Shown here: positions 1 through 8,040 of the stretch, in pieces | Layout: each line of letters opens with the position of its first letter | How positions within the stretch are numbered: position 1 is the stretch's first letter | Assembly: GCF_008831285.2 (NCBI RefSeq) | Contig: NC_045140.1 | Coordinates: 28,631,200-28,641,199 of the forward strand | DNA: 10,000 nucleotides | Direction of reading: 5' to 3' | Source of the DNA: Nymphaea colorata | Taxonomy: Eukaryota; Streptophyta; Magnoliopsida; Nymphaeales; Nymphaeaceae | The notes under the pieces: generated by a model | Databases searched by the model: none | What the model saw: only the letters and a program-made list of their open reading frames with translations | What the model was told of the DNA's origin: nothing | Made by a program: the position numbers and the translations under genes

Positions 1-79
1 CCTCTGTTCTGGAAAACGAAGAAGACAGGTTCAGGCGCTGGCAGAGAGTGGCCTCCAGTCTAAAATTCGTATAAAATCA

Positions 80-485
80 CAGGAGTCTCCAAAAATCCCC
101 AAACTTGGTCAGCAACAAGTAGACATCCTCAGGAGTGGACGCTCCAAGTTTGAGCCAAATCCGACGAGTTTAAGGCCAGGTCGTTGAGCTCTGAAAATCG
201 CGCACGTTCTGTCCTTCGTTCAGAAATGTATCAGGCGCAGAACAGCTTCAGGACTGCTGGAGAGGTCTTCGATGGAAAAATCATAACAATTCATAGACAC
301 CTCCAAAAATCCTGAAATTTGGACTGTAGCAAGACCACTAGCCAAGGAGTAGACGCTCCAAATTTGAGCTGAATCTGAGCTGTCTAGACCCCAGTCGTTG
401 ATCCCTCAAAGTCGCTGTAGTTCTGTCGCCTGTTTCAGGAAGAGCCGTCGTGCAGAAGAACAGCCACAGGTCTTCAAATCGCCAC
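80..485. repeat. Degenerate tandem duplication, about 214-base period, in the 3' LTR
   Basis: Two related units follow each other, roughly 80-275 and 294-485. Anchors keep the same spacing: CTCCAAAAATC at 87 and 301, GACGCTCCAA at 138 and 352, GTCGTTGA at 180 and 394, all offset by 214. Near the end GGTCTTC at 264 and 469 has an offset of 205, so a few bases were lost in the second unit. By eye the units are about two-thirds identical. The duplication is therefore much older than the insertion and belongs to the family's LTR structure. Confidence 0.8.
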
Positions 486-1609
486 TCCGCCTCAATGCGA
501 TCAAATCAAGAGATGAAACCACTTGCAATCGACAGATAATTAAATTTGGAACAAGCTAAAGTCAATAGATCACCCGGTGATGCTGCATTCCCAATGTTCT
601 AAGCGAATATTGGGTTACAGCCGCCTGTGGCGGAGAAACAGGGATGCTCGCCGCCGATTCCCGCCAGATTCAGACCGTCGCCTCCAGAAACGCCATCTAC
701 AGTCCGATCGACGTCAAATTTGGTGGAGATGATCTCAGGGATGTTGGGAATCTAATGGCACCGGAATCGTGAAGATCCAACGGTTGGATCGCCGGAAATG
801 TCGCCGGAAACAGGAACTGGTCGGCGGAACTGCGTGACAGAACCTACTCCGACTTCTCAAGCTCGTAACTCACTCAATACTGAACGGATTGACGCGATTC
901 CACTTCCTATAGAAAGCTTGGTTCGGTGGGAAGCGAACAGTATCAAAACCCCAAAAGTTATGGCCGATTGACCCTTCGATTTAAGCTCGGATTGAGACTG
1001 GCTGTGGTAGGCCTGTTTCAACCGAATGCTCAAAAAGAGGCTCGATCATCCTCCAAACGACCCCCAAACCCATTCTCCTTCGCTTCGATCCTTCTTCAGA
1101 TCATCCTCACGGATTCCAGAAGGATCCCACGGCATACAAACGAATTGGGGAGGCGATTTACAGTCACTACAAGAGGAAATGACGCTGGAAAAACACACTT
1201 AGCTGTATTTCTGCTGAACGGACGATCAAATGCATCTCAGATCTTCACACCGCCGTGTAGGCATTGCGCGAAGGCTGGAGAATGCCTTCCGGATGGTGGA
1301 TGACGCCTCTCGACACCCCTGTGGCTGAGGAGTCCGCACGGCATTCACCTTTGCTTCTGCTCGGGTAGACGATGAAGAAGACAACCCGCCGGCTGCTTGC
1401 TTCGTTTCACCTCCTAGTAGAGAAAACCAGCGGAGGGTGTGGGATAATGTCGGGTTGCCAATCCGCCATTGATGAATCTGAGGAGGCTGGAGAAGAACCT
1501 CAGATGTTCACACAGAAATGGGAGGAAGAAGAAGATGGAGGCGCAAGAAACGCGCGGGTGAAGAGAAACCTGTTTCTATTAGAAACTTTGTCCAAAAATC
1601 ATTAACAAC

Positions 1610-1617
1610 TTAGGGTT
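1610..1617 (-). promoter_or_regulatory. Telo-box-like motif at the predicted transcript start (3' LTR)
   Basis: The minus strand reads AACCCTAA, the core of the plant telo-box found near transcription starts of many ribosomal-protein and other growth-linked genes. It lies 15-31 bases downstream of the TATA-like box, the usual location. An eight-base match can occur by chance, so its function rests on position. Confidence 0.45.
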
Positions 1618-1631
1618 AACTTCACAAAGAC

Positions 1632-1641
1632 ACTATTTAAA
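1632..1641 (-). promoter_or_regulatory. TATA-like box of the LTR promoter
   Basis: The minus strand reads CTTTAAATAG here, a TATA-like element, about 165 bases inside the inferred LTR start. About 25-35 bases downstream the minus strand enters sequence resembling a plant 5' untranslated region: a telo-box-like motif, then CT-rich stretches such as the complement of 1518-1540. This suggests transcription starts near 1605. The equivalent box in the 5' LTR would sit just past position 10000. No transcript evidence is available; this is inferred from motif and position. Confidence 0.5.
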
Positions 1642-1650
1642 GTGTAGCAT

Positions 1651-1682
1651 GACTCGGTTCGGTCTATGTCTCGAACCGGGTC
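1651..1682. promoter_or_regulatory. Inverted repeat in U3, 11-base arms
   Basis: The arms GACTCGGTTCG (1651-1661) and CGAACCGGGTC (1672-1682) are reverse complements except for one position, separated by a 10-base loop. On the minus strand it sits immediately upstream of the TATA-like box, a likely place for a transcription-factor site. A DRE/CRT-like ACCGAC core on the minus strand overlaps its edge at 1680-1685, but a six-base match is weak evidence. Confidence 0.6.
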
Positions 1683-1712
1683 GGTACAAAACTGAAACAT
1701 AACTAAAAATGA

Positions 1713-1720
1713 AACCGGTT
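1713..1720. promoter_or_regulatory. Perfect 8-base palindrome AACCGGTT in U3
   Basis: This short perfect palindrome lies between the two larger U3 inverted repeats and shares their ACCGG/CCGGT core. It is a candidate binding site for a dimeric factor. Confidence 0.4.
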
Positions 1721-1741
1721 CCTACTAAAAACGCTGGATTT

Positions 1742-1765
1742 GGATCGGGTCCTAAGACGGGATCC
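1742..1765. promoter_or_regulatory. Imperfect inverted repeat in U3, 10-base arms
   Basis: GGATCGGGTC (1742-1751) and GACGGGATCC (1756-1765) form arms around a 4-base centre, with two internal mismatches. This is the third palindromic element within about 115 bases of U3. It lies between the LTR start and the TATA-like box. Confidence 0.5.
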
Positions 1766-1804
1766 TGTCAAAACCGCTCCGACTGACCCGTAATGCTGTA
1801 ATCA

Positions 1805-1813
1805 CTCCGTCTC
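1805..1813 (-). other. Candidate polypurine tract
   Basis: The minus strand reads GAGACGGAG directly before the TG that opens the 3' LTR, the expected place for the primer of plus-strand DNA synthesis. It is short and has one interrupting C, so it is not a strong tract. A second purine run, GGAGGAG at 1844-1850, is nearby but is not followed by TG. Positions 1814-1890 between the stop codon and this tract are short 3' untranslated sequence with nothing else recognisable. Confidence 0.55.
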
Positions 1814-1890
1814 GGCCTGAAATGGTCGGCTTGGGGCTGAAAACTCCTCCAACTCAGTCTCGGTCCACTGGGCATGTGTGGCTAGGTCGG

Positions 1891-4800
1891 TCAGCTGGGC
1901 CCGGACAACTCCAGCTCACTGCATCGGCTAGCCTCCCTAAGAAAAATGCTGTCCTCGCTGGAATGACCTCCGTGCGTGATACCCTCGGAACAAGGATCGG
2001 CCACCCGCCCGAGTGCTGCTGCTGCTAGTGGTGATGGTGGTGCCCGCTCGTTAGCCTCTCTAAGGTTTCCGCTGTGCACTCTGATAGCGTCCTCGCTCGC
2101 TACAACCTCACAATGCTCCAGGTGACCTCCAGCGTCGACGCTCTCCTGCGCGCGGCACCCGTCTGCGTCCTCGATGCCCGGTAGTCGGCGATGTCCCTCG
2201 GCTGTGCGCTCGGCCGTGCCCCGGAGTTGTGCTGCGCCTGTGGCCGGCAGTGGCATGCCTCCGACGATTACCTGGTGTGACGTTAGGCCTTGTGTGGCGT
2301 TATTAGCGCTACAAGCTGCACCATTCACAGTTAGTAAAGCCTCTCTGCCCCTTACACTCAGTGGCCAAGTCTCACCCTTACCAAGTCTCTCATGCCCATC
2401 TGGCGACAAAGGGTTCGCGCAGACAAGCTTAGCGCTATCGGCCTGTGGTAGTTGATGGGATTCGGCAGCAATCAAGGCTAGTCCCGGCCTAGTCCTAGGG
2501 AGTTCCGTATCAGATCCACCACGCTGAGACTGAGCTTGTCCCCAAGCTCTAGTAGTTGGGAAATCCTGGACAATCCTGTCATATAGCTCCCATGATGTAC
2601 CTGAATCTGGGCCGTCCCACTCAACTAAAACCTCATGTCTCTGACGCCCCTCTCTCTGCAGGTGCCGGTGACGAAGTATCCTATACGGTCTAGGCCGAAA
2701 ATCTGGCAAAGGTTCAATAAGTTCTGGCAACTGACCAAAATGCGGCTTGAGTCTAGTTACATGGAAGACCGGATGGACTAATGCGGTGGGTGGTAGTGCT
2801 AACCTGTAGGCTCCTTTGCCAACTCTTTGCAAGACCCGGAATGGCCCATAATAACGGGGTAAAAGTTTGGAATAAGGCTGTCCAAGCAACGATTTTTGTC
2901 GCATAGGTAGCCTCTTCAACCATGCCATGTCCCCAACCTTGAACTCTCGATCTTTGCGGCCTTTATCATATGTTTGTTTCATTCGATTCTGGGCTCTTAC
3001 GATATGCTGCCTCAAAACTGTCAAGATCTCATCCCGATTACGGAGTGTGCAGTCCACCTCATCATCTTGAGCTGTCCCTACTTCATAGTTTGGAATGAGT
3101 GGAGGAGGACACCCATACAGTGCCTCGTAGGGAGTGATACTAGTCCCGGAATGGAGACTAGTGTTGTAGGACCATTCTGCCCAAGCAAGATACCGAACCC
3201 AAGTGTTCGGTCGTTCCCCCGCGAAACAACGCAGATAGGTCTCTAGTGTCCTGTTCACCACCTCGCTTTGCCCATCGGTTTGCGGGTGGTGGGCTGTACT
3301 GAAATGCAATGAAGTCCCAGCCATGCGCATATACTCGCGCCAAAACGCACTAAGGAATATCGAATCCCTATCACAAACGATAGTGCTCGGCATTCCATGA
3401 AGTTTGCCGACATAGTCTTGGTATATCCCGGCAACCAACGGCCCATTGTAGTGTCTTGGAAGAGGGGCAAAATGCCCATATTTCGTCAATCTGTCCACCA
3501 CTACAAACACCGCTTCCTTTCCTTCCGAACGTGGCATTGCATCAATAAAATCCATTGATACATCAGCCCAAGGTTTTGTAGGTATTGGCAATGGGTGCAT
3601 CAGCCCGGGTGGCTTGGTTGCTTCATACTTTTCCCTTTGGCAAATCTGACAACTCCTCACAAACTCTTTGACTTCTCCTTTTAGACCTTCCCACCAAAAT
3701 TGGGTTTTGATCCTTGCAAGCGTTTTGGCCACGCCTTCGTGACCTGCGGTGGTTGAACAATGAAAGTGTGATAGGAGCTCCTTTTTGAGGGAGGAACCGC
3801 GTGGTACCACAGCTTTGCCCTTTCGGTAAAGCACGTTCCCCTTCATGCCATGGTTTGGGATTGATCCCGGATTCTGCTGAACCGATGCTCTAAGTAGTCT
3901 CAAACCTTCATCAGCCTCTTGCTCAATGACCAATCGCTGCCACAAATCGGTTTCCAGAACGGACAAGGTTAGAAATTGCTCTCCAAGTCTCGATAACGAA
4001 TCAGCCGCCGAGTTTTCGGTTCCTTTCTTGTATTCGATTGTAAAATCGTAACCCAATAGCTTGGCGAGCCATCTTTGTTGAGTAGGCGTTGAGACCCTTT
4101 GTTTGAGCATATACCTTAAACTACTATGATCCGTTCTCACAATGAATTTGCGCCCGATGAGGTAGGGCCTCCATTTCTCCACGGCCAACACGATGGCAAA
4201 TAACTCCTTTTCATATGTGGATAATGGCTTTGCCCTATGGGTGAGAGCCTTGGACATGTAGGCTATTGGGTGGCCCTTTTGGCTGAGGACAGCCCCAACA
4301 CCAACGTCGCTTGCGTCCGTCTCCACCACGAAATCAAGTGAAAAATCTGGCAAGGTTAGCACGGGCGCGGCTAACATTGCTGCCTTAAGCTTTACGAATG
4401 CTTCCCTTGAGTGATCCGTCCAGGTGAACTCCCCTTTCTTCAACATTTTCGTCAAAGGGGAGGCTATAGATCCATAGCCTTGAATAAACCTTCGATAGTA
4501 ACCAGTAAGACCTAGAAATCCTCTCATTCCTCTCGGGTCTTTTGGCAAAGGCCATTGCTCCATGGCATGGAGCTTTTCTGGATCAGCTCTAACACCTTCC
4601 TTGGACACTATGTGTCCCAAATAGCCGATTGATTCTTGACCGAAACTGCACTTAGAAGCTTTTGCAAAGAGTTCATTCTGCCTCAAAATTTGTAGTGTCT
4701 TCCTTAAGTGGACAATGTGGTGCTCTAATGATCGACTGTAAACCAGAATGTCATCGAAGAAAACTAGAATGAAATCCCTCAGATGTGGTCTGAAAATATC

Positions 4801-7299
4801 ATTCATACATCGTTGGAATGTAGCCGGGGCGTTGGTTAATCCGAAGGGCATGACCAAGAACTCATAATGCCCATCGTGAGTTCTAAATGCAGTCTTGGGT
4901 ACGTCATGCTTATCCATGCGTATCTGATGGTAACCAGCCCTTAAGTCAAGCTTGGAGAAAATGGAAGCGCCCGCCAATTCATCAAGGAGTTCGTCAATGA
5001 CGGGTATAGGGTGGCGGTCCTTAATCGTGACTTCGTTAAGTGCCCGATAATCAACACAAAATCTCCAAGTTTCATCCTTCTTTTTGACTAACAAAACAGG
5101 AGAGGAGAAGGGACTGCTACTCGGGCGAATGATTCCCCCTTCAATCATTTCTTTTACCAATCTCTCTATCTCCGTTTTCTGTGTAAACCCATAACGATAA
5201 GGCCTAACATTTACCGGTTCTGCCCCGTTTGATAGGACGATCCTGTGATCGTATGATCTTGGAGGAGGTAACCCTTTAGGTTCAGAAAAGACATCTTCAA
5301 AACCATCCAATACTTGCTGAACTTCCTTGGGAATGACTTCGGTCTCTGTCCCTTTTGGAGGTACATCAGTGGCTAACGATATCAGCCAGAGGGCTGGCTG
5401 TTGAGCTACGAGAGCCTTGATGGCTGCCTTCGGTTCCAAGTTGGGCTGGATTCCTTCGAGTGTCACTTGATCTCCTCCTTCCCTCTCAAATCTCATCTTC
5501 ATTTTGGAGAAATCCCAGTAGATTCCCCCAAGTGTCTCTAACCAATCAACACCAAGAACAAGGTCCATCCCTTTTATCGGAAGAACTAAGACATCTATCT
5601 TGTATGGGATCCCTTGCACGGTTATATCCATGTTTCGGCAAATGTGGACGCAAGGTAGCCTTGTTCCATCTCCTACCAAGACCGTGAGTGGTGCTTGATC
5701 TTCCAATGTGCATCCGCTATCCTTGGCCGTTTCTAAACTCATAAAATTATGAGTTGCTCCCGAATCTAGCAAGATTGTGACTCTGTGCCCTTGAATGGTT
5801 CCAAGAACACGCATTGCTTTAGGACGGTTTGGGTCCCTCATGGAGTGAAGAACCCCATCCACCTTCTCAATTTCCGTTGGGCACTCTTGTTCTACTGGTT
5901 GCTCTTCCTCAACTGGGATTGAAACCTCAACTTCGTCCTCATCCTCTACAACCACCATTAGCTGAAACCTTTTACACTTGTGTCCCTTGAACCACTTTTC
6001 CTCACATGACACGCATAGCCCGGCTTTGAACCTTTCATCCCTCTCCTTAGCGGTGATGTAACGAACCAGAACATTGTCCCTAACGGCTGGACGTGTATCC
6101 CTCTTTGGAAACCCTTGTGGCTGTGGTTTAGGAGTAGGCCTGTTGAAATTCCCTTTGTTTTGGTTGAATCCTCCGGTCTTAGAGAATTTCTCATACGCTG
6201 CCCGTTTGAGGAGTTTTTCCTCCATAACTCGTGCCCTTGCAAAGCAACTGTCTAAATCTACATGTTCCTCGGATAGCATCTCAATTCTAATATCCTCTCT
6301 CAATCCCGACATGAATGCACCTATGAGTGCGGGTTCGGGCCAATCTCCAACCATACATGACATGTCCTCAAATCGACCTTGAAACTCCTCCACGGTAGTG
6401 ATTTGTTTCATGTTGATGAGCTCCACATGATAGTTAGTATATGACGAGACTCCAAAGCGAGCGAGTAATGCATTTGAAAACGTTTCCCATACCATGACCG
6501 GGTTTTTCCTCTTGTACGACCGATACCACCTCATAGCTGCCCCTTCAAAGTAGATCATGGCCGTTGTAATTTTTTTGTCTTCCCTAACTTCTTGGCACTC
6601 AAAGTATTGCTCCGCTTTAATCACCCAATCTTGGGCGTTTTTGCCATCAAACTTAGGAAAGTCAACCCGAATGTTGGATCTGGGTTCTATGTTCCTTTGG
6701 CCCCTCTTTTTCTCACTTCTTTGTCCGATTCTCTCACTATCTTCATCTGAAATTTCTTCAAAATCATTGTCTACCAGTGGTTTGGAACAAGTTGCCATGT
6801 TAACTCCCATGGTCTTTTTATTTCCCATGTGAGCTTCATTGGTTTTGGGTGGAACTTGATTATCTTTTCCAATTTTAATCCCTCCAAAACTCGATGCGGC
6901 ATGCTCTTTGGGAGCTTGATATGATGTGTGAGGCTCTTCATAAGGTCCTTTTCCCTTATCTTCTCGGTTGTGCCCATGATTAACGGATCTTTCCATACGG
7001 TCCATTCTTTGATTTAGCCCTTCTATACTTTCTGACAATTGGTCCATTTTATTCATTCGGCCGGTTAAGAAACCCAATTGGTGACTTATTTGCGTGAAGT
7101 TATCAGTCATACGAATCATAGCTTCCTCAAAGCGAGACAACCTCTCTTCCACACGTGATGGCTGGTCTTGCCGACTCATTCTTACTCTCATTTCCTCAAG
7201 TTCGGTTTCTATCCGTGAGAACTTTTCTCGGTTTGATTCATTCCTTCCGCTGCCCTCATGAACTGATTCGGTGGCTGCATCTTCGACGCCCAATTCCAT
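1891..7299 (-). CDS. gag-pol: Gag-Pol polyprotein of a chromovirus retrotransposon
   Basis: One frame encodes 1802 residues from the ATG at 7299; all residue numbers here count from it. It supplies the capsid and all enzymes for copying element RNA into DNA and integrating it. Domains in order: coiled coil about 20-106, capsid-like Gag about 208-374, zinc knuckle 429-442, aspartic protease (DSGAT at 512), RT about 690-895, RNase H about 980-1105, integrase about 1165-1400, GPY/F module near 1485, chromodomain 1537-1582, then a 218-residue tail. All expected catalytic residues are present and there is no stop or frameshift. The open frame extends to 7347, but the codon there is TTG and is preceded by an in-frame TGA, so I chose the first in-frame ATG. 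Gag and Pol are fused in one frame, as in many plant chromoviruses; the protease presumably separates them. The coding capacity looks functional. Confidence 0.96.
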   Translation of the reverse strand: MELGVEDAATESVHEGSGRNESNREKFSRIETELEEMRVRMSRQDQPSRVEERLSRFEEAMIRMTDNFTQISHQLGFLTGRMNKMDQLSESIEGLNQRMDRMERSVNHGHNREDKGKGPYEEPHTSYQAPKEHAASSFGGIKIGKDNQVPPKTNEAHMGNKKTMGVNMATCSKPLVDNDFEEISDEDSERIGQRSEKKRGQRNIEPRSNIRVDFPKFDGKNAQDWVIKAEQYFECQEVREDKKITTAMIYFEGAAMRWYRSYKRKNPVMVWETFSNALLARFGVSSYTNYHVELINMKQITTVEEFQGRFEDMSCMVGDWPEPALIGAFMSGLREDIRIEMLSEEHVDLDSCFARARVMEEKLLKRAAYEKFSKTGGFNQNKGNFNRPTPKPQPQGFPKRDTRPAVRDNVLVRYITAKERDERFKAGLCVSCEEKWFKGHKCKRFQLMVVVEDEDEVEVSIPVEEEQPVEQECPTEIEKVDGVLHSMRDPNRPKAMRVLGTIQGHRVTILLDSGATHNFMSLETAKDSGCTLEDQAPLTVLVGDGTRLPCVHICRNMDITVQGIPYKIDVLVLPIKGMDLVLGVDWLETLGGIYWDFSKMKMRFEREGGDQVTLEGIQPNLEPKAAIKALVAQQPALWLISLATDVPPKGTETEVIPKEVQQVLDGFEDVFSEPKGLPPPRSYDHRIVLSNGAEPVNVRPYRYGFTQKTEIERLVKEMIEGGIIRPSSSPFSSPVLLVKKKDETWRFCVDYRALNEVTIKDRHPIPVIDELLDELAGASIFSKLDLRAGYHQIRMDKHDVPKTAFRTHDGHYEFLVMPFGLTNAPATFQRCMNDIFRPHLRDFILVFFDDILVYSRSLEHHIVHLRKTLQILRQNELFAKASKCSFGQESIGYLGHIVSKEGVRADPEKLHAMEQWPLPKDPRGMRGFLGLTGYYRRFIQGYGSIASPLTKMLKKGEFTWTDHSREAFVKLKAAMLAAPVLTLPDFSLDFVVETDASDVGVGAVLSQKGHPIAYMSKALTHRAKPLSTYEKELFAIVLAVEKWRPYLIGRKFIVRTDHSSLRYMLKQRVSTPTQQRWLAKLLGYDFTIEYKKGTENSAADSLSRLGEQFLTLSVLETDLWQRLVIEQEADEGLRLLRASVQQNPGSIPNHGMKGNVLYRKGKAVVPRGSSLKKELLSHFHCSTTAGHEGVAKTLARIKTQFWWEGLKGEVKEFVRSCQICQREKYEATKPPGLMHPLPIPTKPWADVSMDFIDAMPRSEGKEAVFVVVDRLTKYGHFAPLPRHYNGPLVAGIYQDYVGKLHGMPSTIVCDRDSIFLSAFWREYMRMAGTSLHFSTAHHPQTDGQSEVVNRTLETYLRCFAGERPNTWVRYLAWAEWSYNTSLHSGTSITPYEALYGCPPPLIPNYEVGTAQDDEVDCTLRNRDEILTVLRQHIVRAQNRMKQTYDKGRKDREFKVGDMAWLKRLPMRQKSLLGQPYSKLLPRYYGPFRVLQRVGKGAYRLALPPTALVHPVFHVTRLKPHFGQLPELIEPLPDFRPRPYRILRHRHLQREGRQRHEVLVEWDGPDSGTSWELYDRIVQDFPTTRAWGQAQSQRGGSDTELPRTRPGLALIAAESHQLPQADSAKLVCANPLSPDGHERLGKGETWPLSVRGREALLTVNGAACSANNATQGLTSHQVIVGGMPLPATGAAQLRGTAERTAEGHRRLPGIEDADGCRAQESVDAGGHLEHCEVVASEDAIRVHSGNLREANERAPPSPLAAAALGRVADPCSEGITHGGHSSEDSIFLREASRCSELELSGPS
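1894..2547 (-). other. Unusual 218-residue C-terminal extension after the chromodomain
   Basis: After the chromodomain most chromovirus polyproteins stop within a few dozen residues. Here the frame stays open for 218 more codons to the TGA at 1891. The stretch is rich in Ala, Gly, Glu, Arg, Pro and Ser, has no domain I recognise, and includes an Ala run from a GCA repeat (about 2012-2025). Its base composition looks more GC-rich than the pol region. It may be a disordered tail, a captured sequence, or former 3' spacer read through after loss of an earlier stop. I cannot tell which. Confidence 0.6.
2554..2691 (-). other. C-terminal chromodomain of integrase
   Basis: Residues about 1537-1582 match the chromodomain pattern: an ILRHR opening, the EVLVEWDG strand, SWELYDRI, then a helix ending at DFP. 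The tryptophan of VEW and that of SWE are kept. The position expected for the first cage aromatic does not hold an obvious aromatic, as in the plant group II chromodomains that lack some cage residues. In chromoviruses this domain is thought to steer integration toward particular chromatin. It defines the element as a chromovirus. Confidence 0.85.
2713..3810 (-). other. Integrase: HHCC finger, DDE core, GPY/F module
   Basis: The N-terminal zinc-binding HHCC set is His1180, His1187, Cys1217 and Cys1220. The catalytic core has Asp1250 (SMDFID), Asp1310 (VCDRD) and Glu1346 (HPQTDGQSE), with 35 residues between the last two, the classic DD35E spacing. The C-terminal GPY/F module (RYYGPFRV near 1485, then [10 protein letters not shown]) is typical of Ty3/gypsy and leads into the chromodomain. 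The enzyme joins the cDNA ends to the host chromosome. Confidence 0.95.
3973..4365 (-). other. RNase H domain
   Basis: The four acidic active-site residues are visible: Asp995 in [14 protein letters not shown], Glu1032 in [10 protein letters not shown], Asp1057 in [11 protein letters not shown], and Asp1100 in NSAADSLSR. It removes the RNA strand after minus-strand DNA synthesis and should cut at the polypurine tract to leave the plus-strand primer. Confidence 0.94.
4612..5280 (-). other. Reverse transcriptase domain
   Basis: The domain starts with the fingers motif ([11 protein letters not shown]) and continues with [12 protein letters not shown] (metal-binding Asp785), [11 protein letters not shown], and the catalytic box FFDD (Asp849, Asp850), then GYLGHIVS. 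All are typical of Ty3/gypsy enzymes, and the FFDD variant is common in plant members. The enzyme copies element RNA using the tRNA primer bound at 7361-7372. Confidence 0.96.
5518..5835 (-). other. Retroviral-type aspartic protease domain
   Basis: The active-site signature [10 protein letters not shown] is present, with catalytic Asp512, and DLVLGVDWL follows about 70 residues later, the conserved second half of the fold in Ty3/gypsy proteases. It would act as a dimer to cleave the polyprotein inside the particle. Domain limits are approximate. Confidence 0.92.
5878..7299 (-). other. gag: Gag region: coiled coil, capsid domain, atypical zinc knuckle
   Basis: The first about 475 residues form Gag. 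Residues 20-106 carry spaced hydrophobics in a charged background (segments around RIETELEEM and RMDRMERSV), suggesting a coiled coil for assembly. Residues 208-374 match the retrotransposon Gag capsid family: an FPKFDG start, then [14 protein letters not shown] and a FMSGLRED stretch. A basic Gln/Pro/Asn-rich linker (about 375-410) probably binds RNA. The finger is Cys429-x2-Cys432-x7-His440-x1-Cys442, not the usual CX2CX4HX4C. It is followed by a very acidic stretch before the protease. The border with protease is approximate. Confidence 0.85.
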
Positions 7300-7337
7300 T
7301 TCCTGTTGCTCAACTCTTGGTTCTTCTTCTTTGCCAT
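7209..7337 (-). other. Out-of-frame upstream ORF overlapping the gag start (42 codons)
   Basis: The first ATG after the primer-binding site is at 7337, not in the gag frame. It has a good context (G at -3, G at +4) and opens a 42-codon frame ending at TAG 7209-7211, which overlaps the first about 30 codons of gag. The peptide is lysine- and asparagine-rich and resembles nothing known to me. If translated it would lower initiation at the gag ATG at 7299 and could control polyprotein yield. It could also be chance. Confidence 0.35.
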
Positions 7338-7360
7338 AGCTGCTCAATCAGCCCCAAGGT

Positions 7361-7372
7361 GCTCTGATACCA
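7361..7372 (-). other. Primer-binding site for initiator tRNA-Met
   Basis: The minus strand reads TGGTATCAGAGC, complementary to the last 12 bases of plant initiator tRNA-Met including its CCA end. It lies three bases from the end of the 5' LTR, the normal spacing. The match stops after 12 bases. This site starts minus-strand DNA synthesis and fixes the element's orientation and LTR border. Confidence 0.93.
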
Positions 7373-7760
7373 AACTGGTGGGAACCCGGCTAGGACTGCC
7401 TAAGCTCGCTGCCGAATGCCGAACTCCCTTCCCAAGATCTCTTGGGGCAGGCTCCGAATAGGCTAAGTATTAAGAAGACTTTACACTCTTTCCCTGCCGG
7501 ACAGCAACCCCGGCTTAATTTCCCAAGTTAGGACAGAATTACAAGAGTGTTTCCCGAACCCAAATAGCCAATCCTACTACAAGAATGCTAAGGGGCTCAA
7601 GGCTTAATACAACCGCGACGATACAACTTAAACGCTCACCTCACTCAACCACATTCACATCCAAGCATTCATCAAAAACATACATGCCTAAGCGCACAAA
7701 CCACACCCTCAACCCCTAGGTGGCCAAGCCGCAAGGAGGTGTGTCGTCGGCTGAACGAGC

Positions 7761-7859
7761 CTCCGAGGACCTCACTATGCCGCGCGCCGTGTAGGCGGGT
7801 TTGTAAGCAAGAACACCCTCCCCGTGCTATAGTGGGACAGGGTACAAACCTCCTCGGAG
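7761..7859. repeat. Short inverted repeat in the 5' LTR, 9-base arms
   Basis: CTCCGAGGA (7761-7769) and TCCTCGGAG (7851-7859) are perfect reverse complements separated by 81 bases. Further CCGAG/CCTCGG copies lie at about 7865-7910. The arms are short for this spacing, so it may be a chance feature of a GC-rich leader. The rest of 7376-8368 shows no coding signal. Confidence 0.3.
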
Positions 7860-8013
7860 CTAGTCCGAGCTATCCACCGAGGCTGGAAAACCAGAAACTA
7901 AGCCTCGGTACTCAGCAAATGCCTCCTCGCCCAAGCTGGACAGCAAGCTCCACGACCCCAACTCACCGGTCGCTTGATGGCTCACGGTTCACCTCAGCAA
8001 CAAGGGAAGCACG

Positions 8014-8040
8014 GATTACTGTTACAGCAAAACAGTAATC
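8014..8040. other. Perfect hairpin in the 5' LTR leader, 10-base stem
   Basis: GATTACTGTT (8014-8023) and AACAGTAATC (8031-8040) are perfect reverse complements around a 7-base loop. In the genomic RNA this would form a stable stem in the long leader. Packaging, translation control or 3'-end formation are possible roles. The matching site in the other LTR is outside the window, so its conservation cannot be judged here. Confidence 0.6.

Larger units (their letters stand above)
1..1804 (-). repeat. 3' LTR, partial (outer end missing)
   Basis: Positions 1-1629 align with 8369-10000 at near identity, which defines the LTR pair. The inner boundary is set at the CA at 1803-1804: on the minus strand the LTR would begin TGATTAC directly after the purine-rich stretch GAGACGGAG. 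The matching part of the other LTR is outside the window, so this boundary rests on the TG...CA rule and the purine tract, not on alignment. The outer end of this LTR lies about 990 bases left of the window. Read on the minus strand, U3 runs from 1804 to a TATA-like box near 1640. The predicted transcript start is near 1605, and everything to the left is R and U5. Confidence 0.93.

Noticed and set aside
926-1303. Plus-strand open frame of 125 codons in the 3' LTR, with a 168-codon counterpart at 9166-9672
   Set aside because: They match only because the LTRs are copies. A 1-base difference in a C run changes the frame between them, the protein has no recognisable domain, and it is antisense to the element's leader.
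1768-1790. Alternative 3' LTR border at the CA at 1769-1770
   Set aside because: The adjoining minus-strand stretch is not a purine tract (it ends in TTTT), whereas the border at 1804 is flanked by GAGACGGAG.
2174-2455. Plus-strand open frames of 93 codons here and 68 codons at 1822-2028, opposite the polyprotein tail
   Set aside because: An antisense accessory ORF, as known in some plant Ty3/gypsy elements, was considered. The frames are short, overlap a longer sense frame in GC-rich sequence, and show no domain.
2974-7367. Other plus- and minus-strand open frames across the pol and gag region
   Set aside because: All are shadows of the intact gag-pol frame, with low-complexity or unrecognisable translations.
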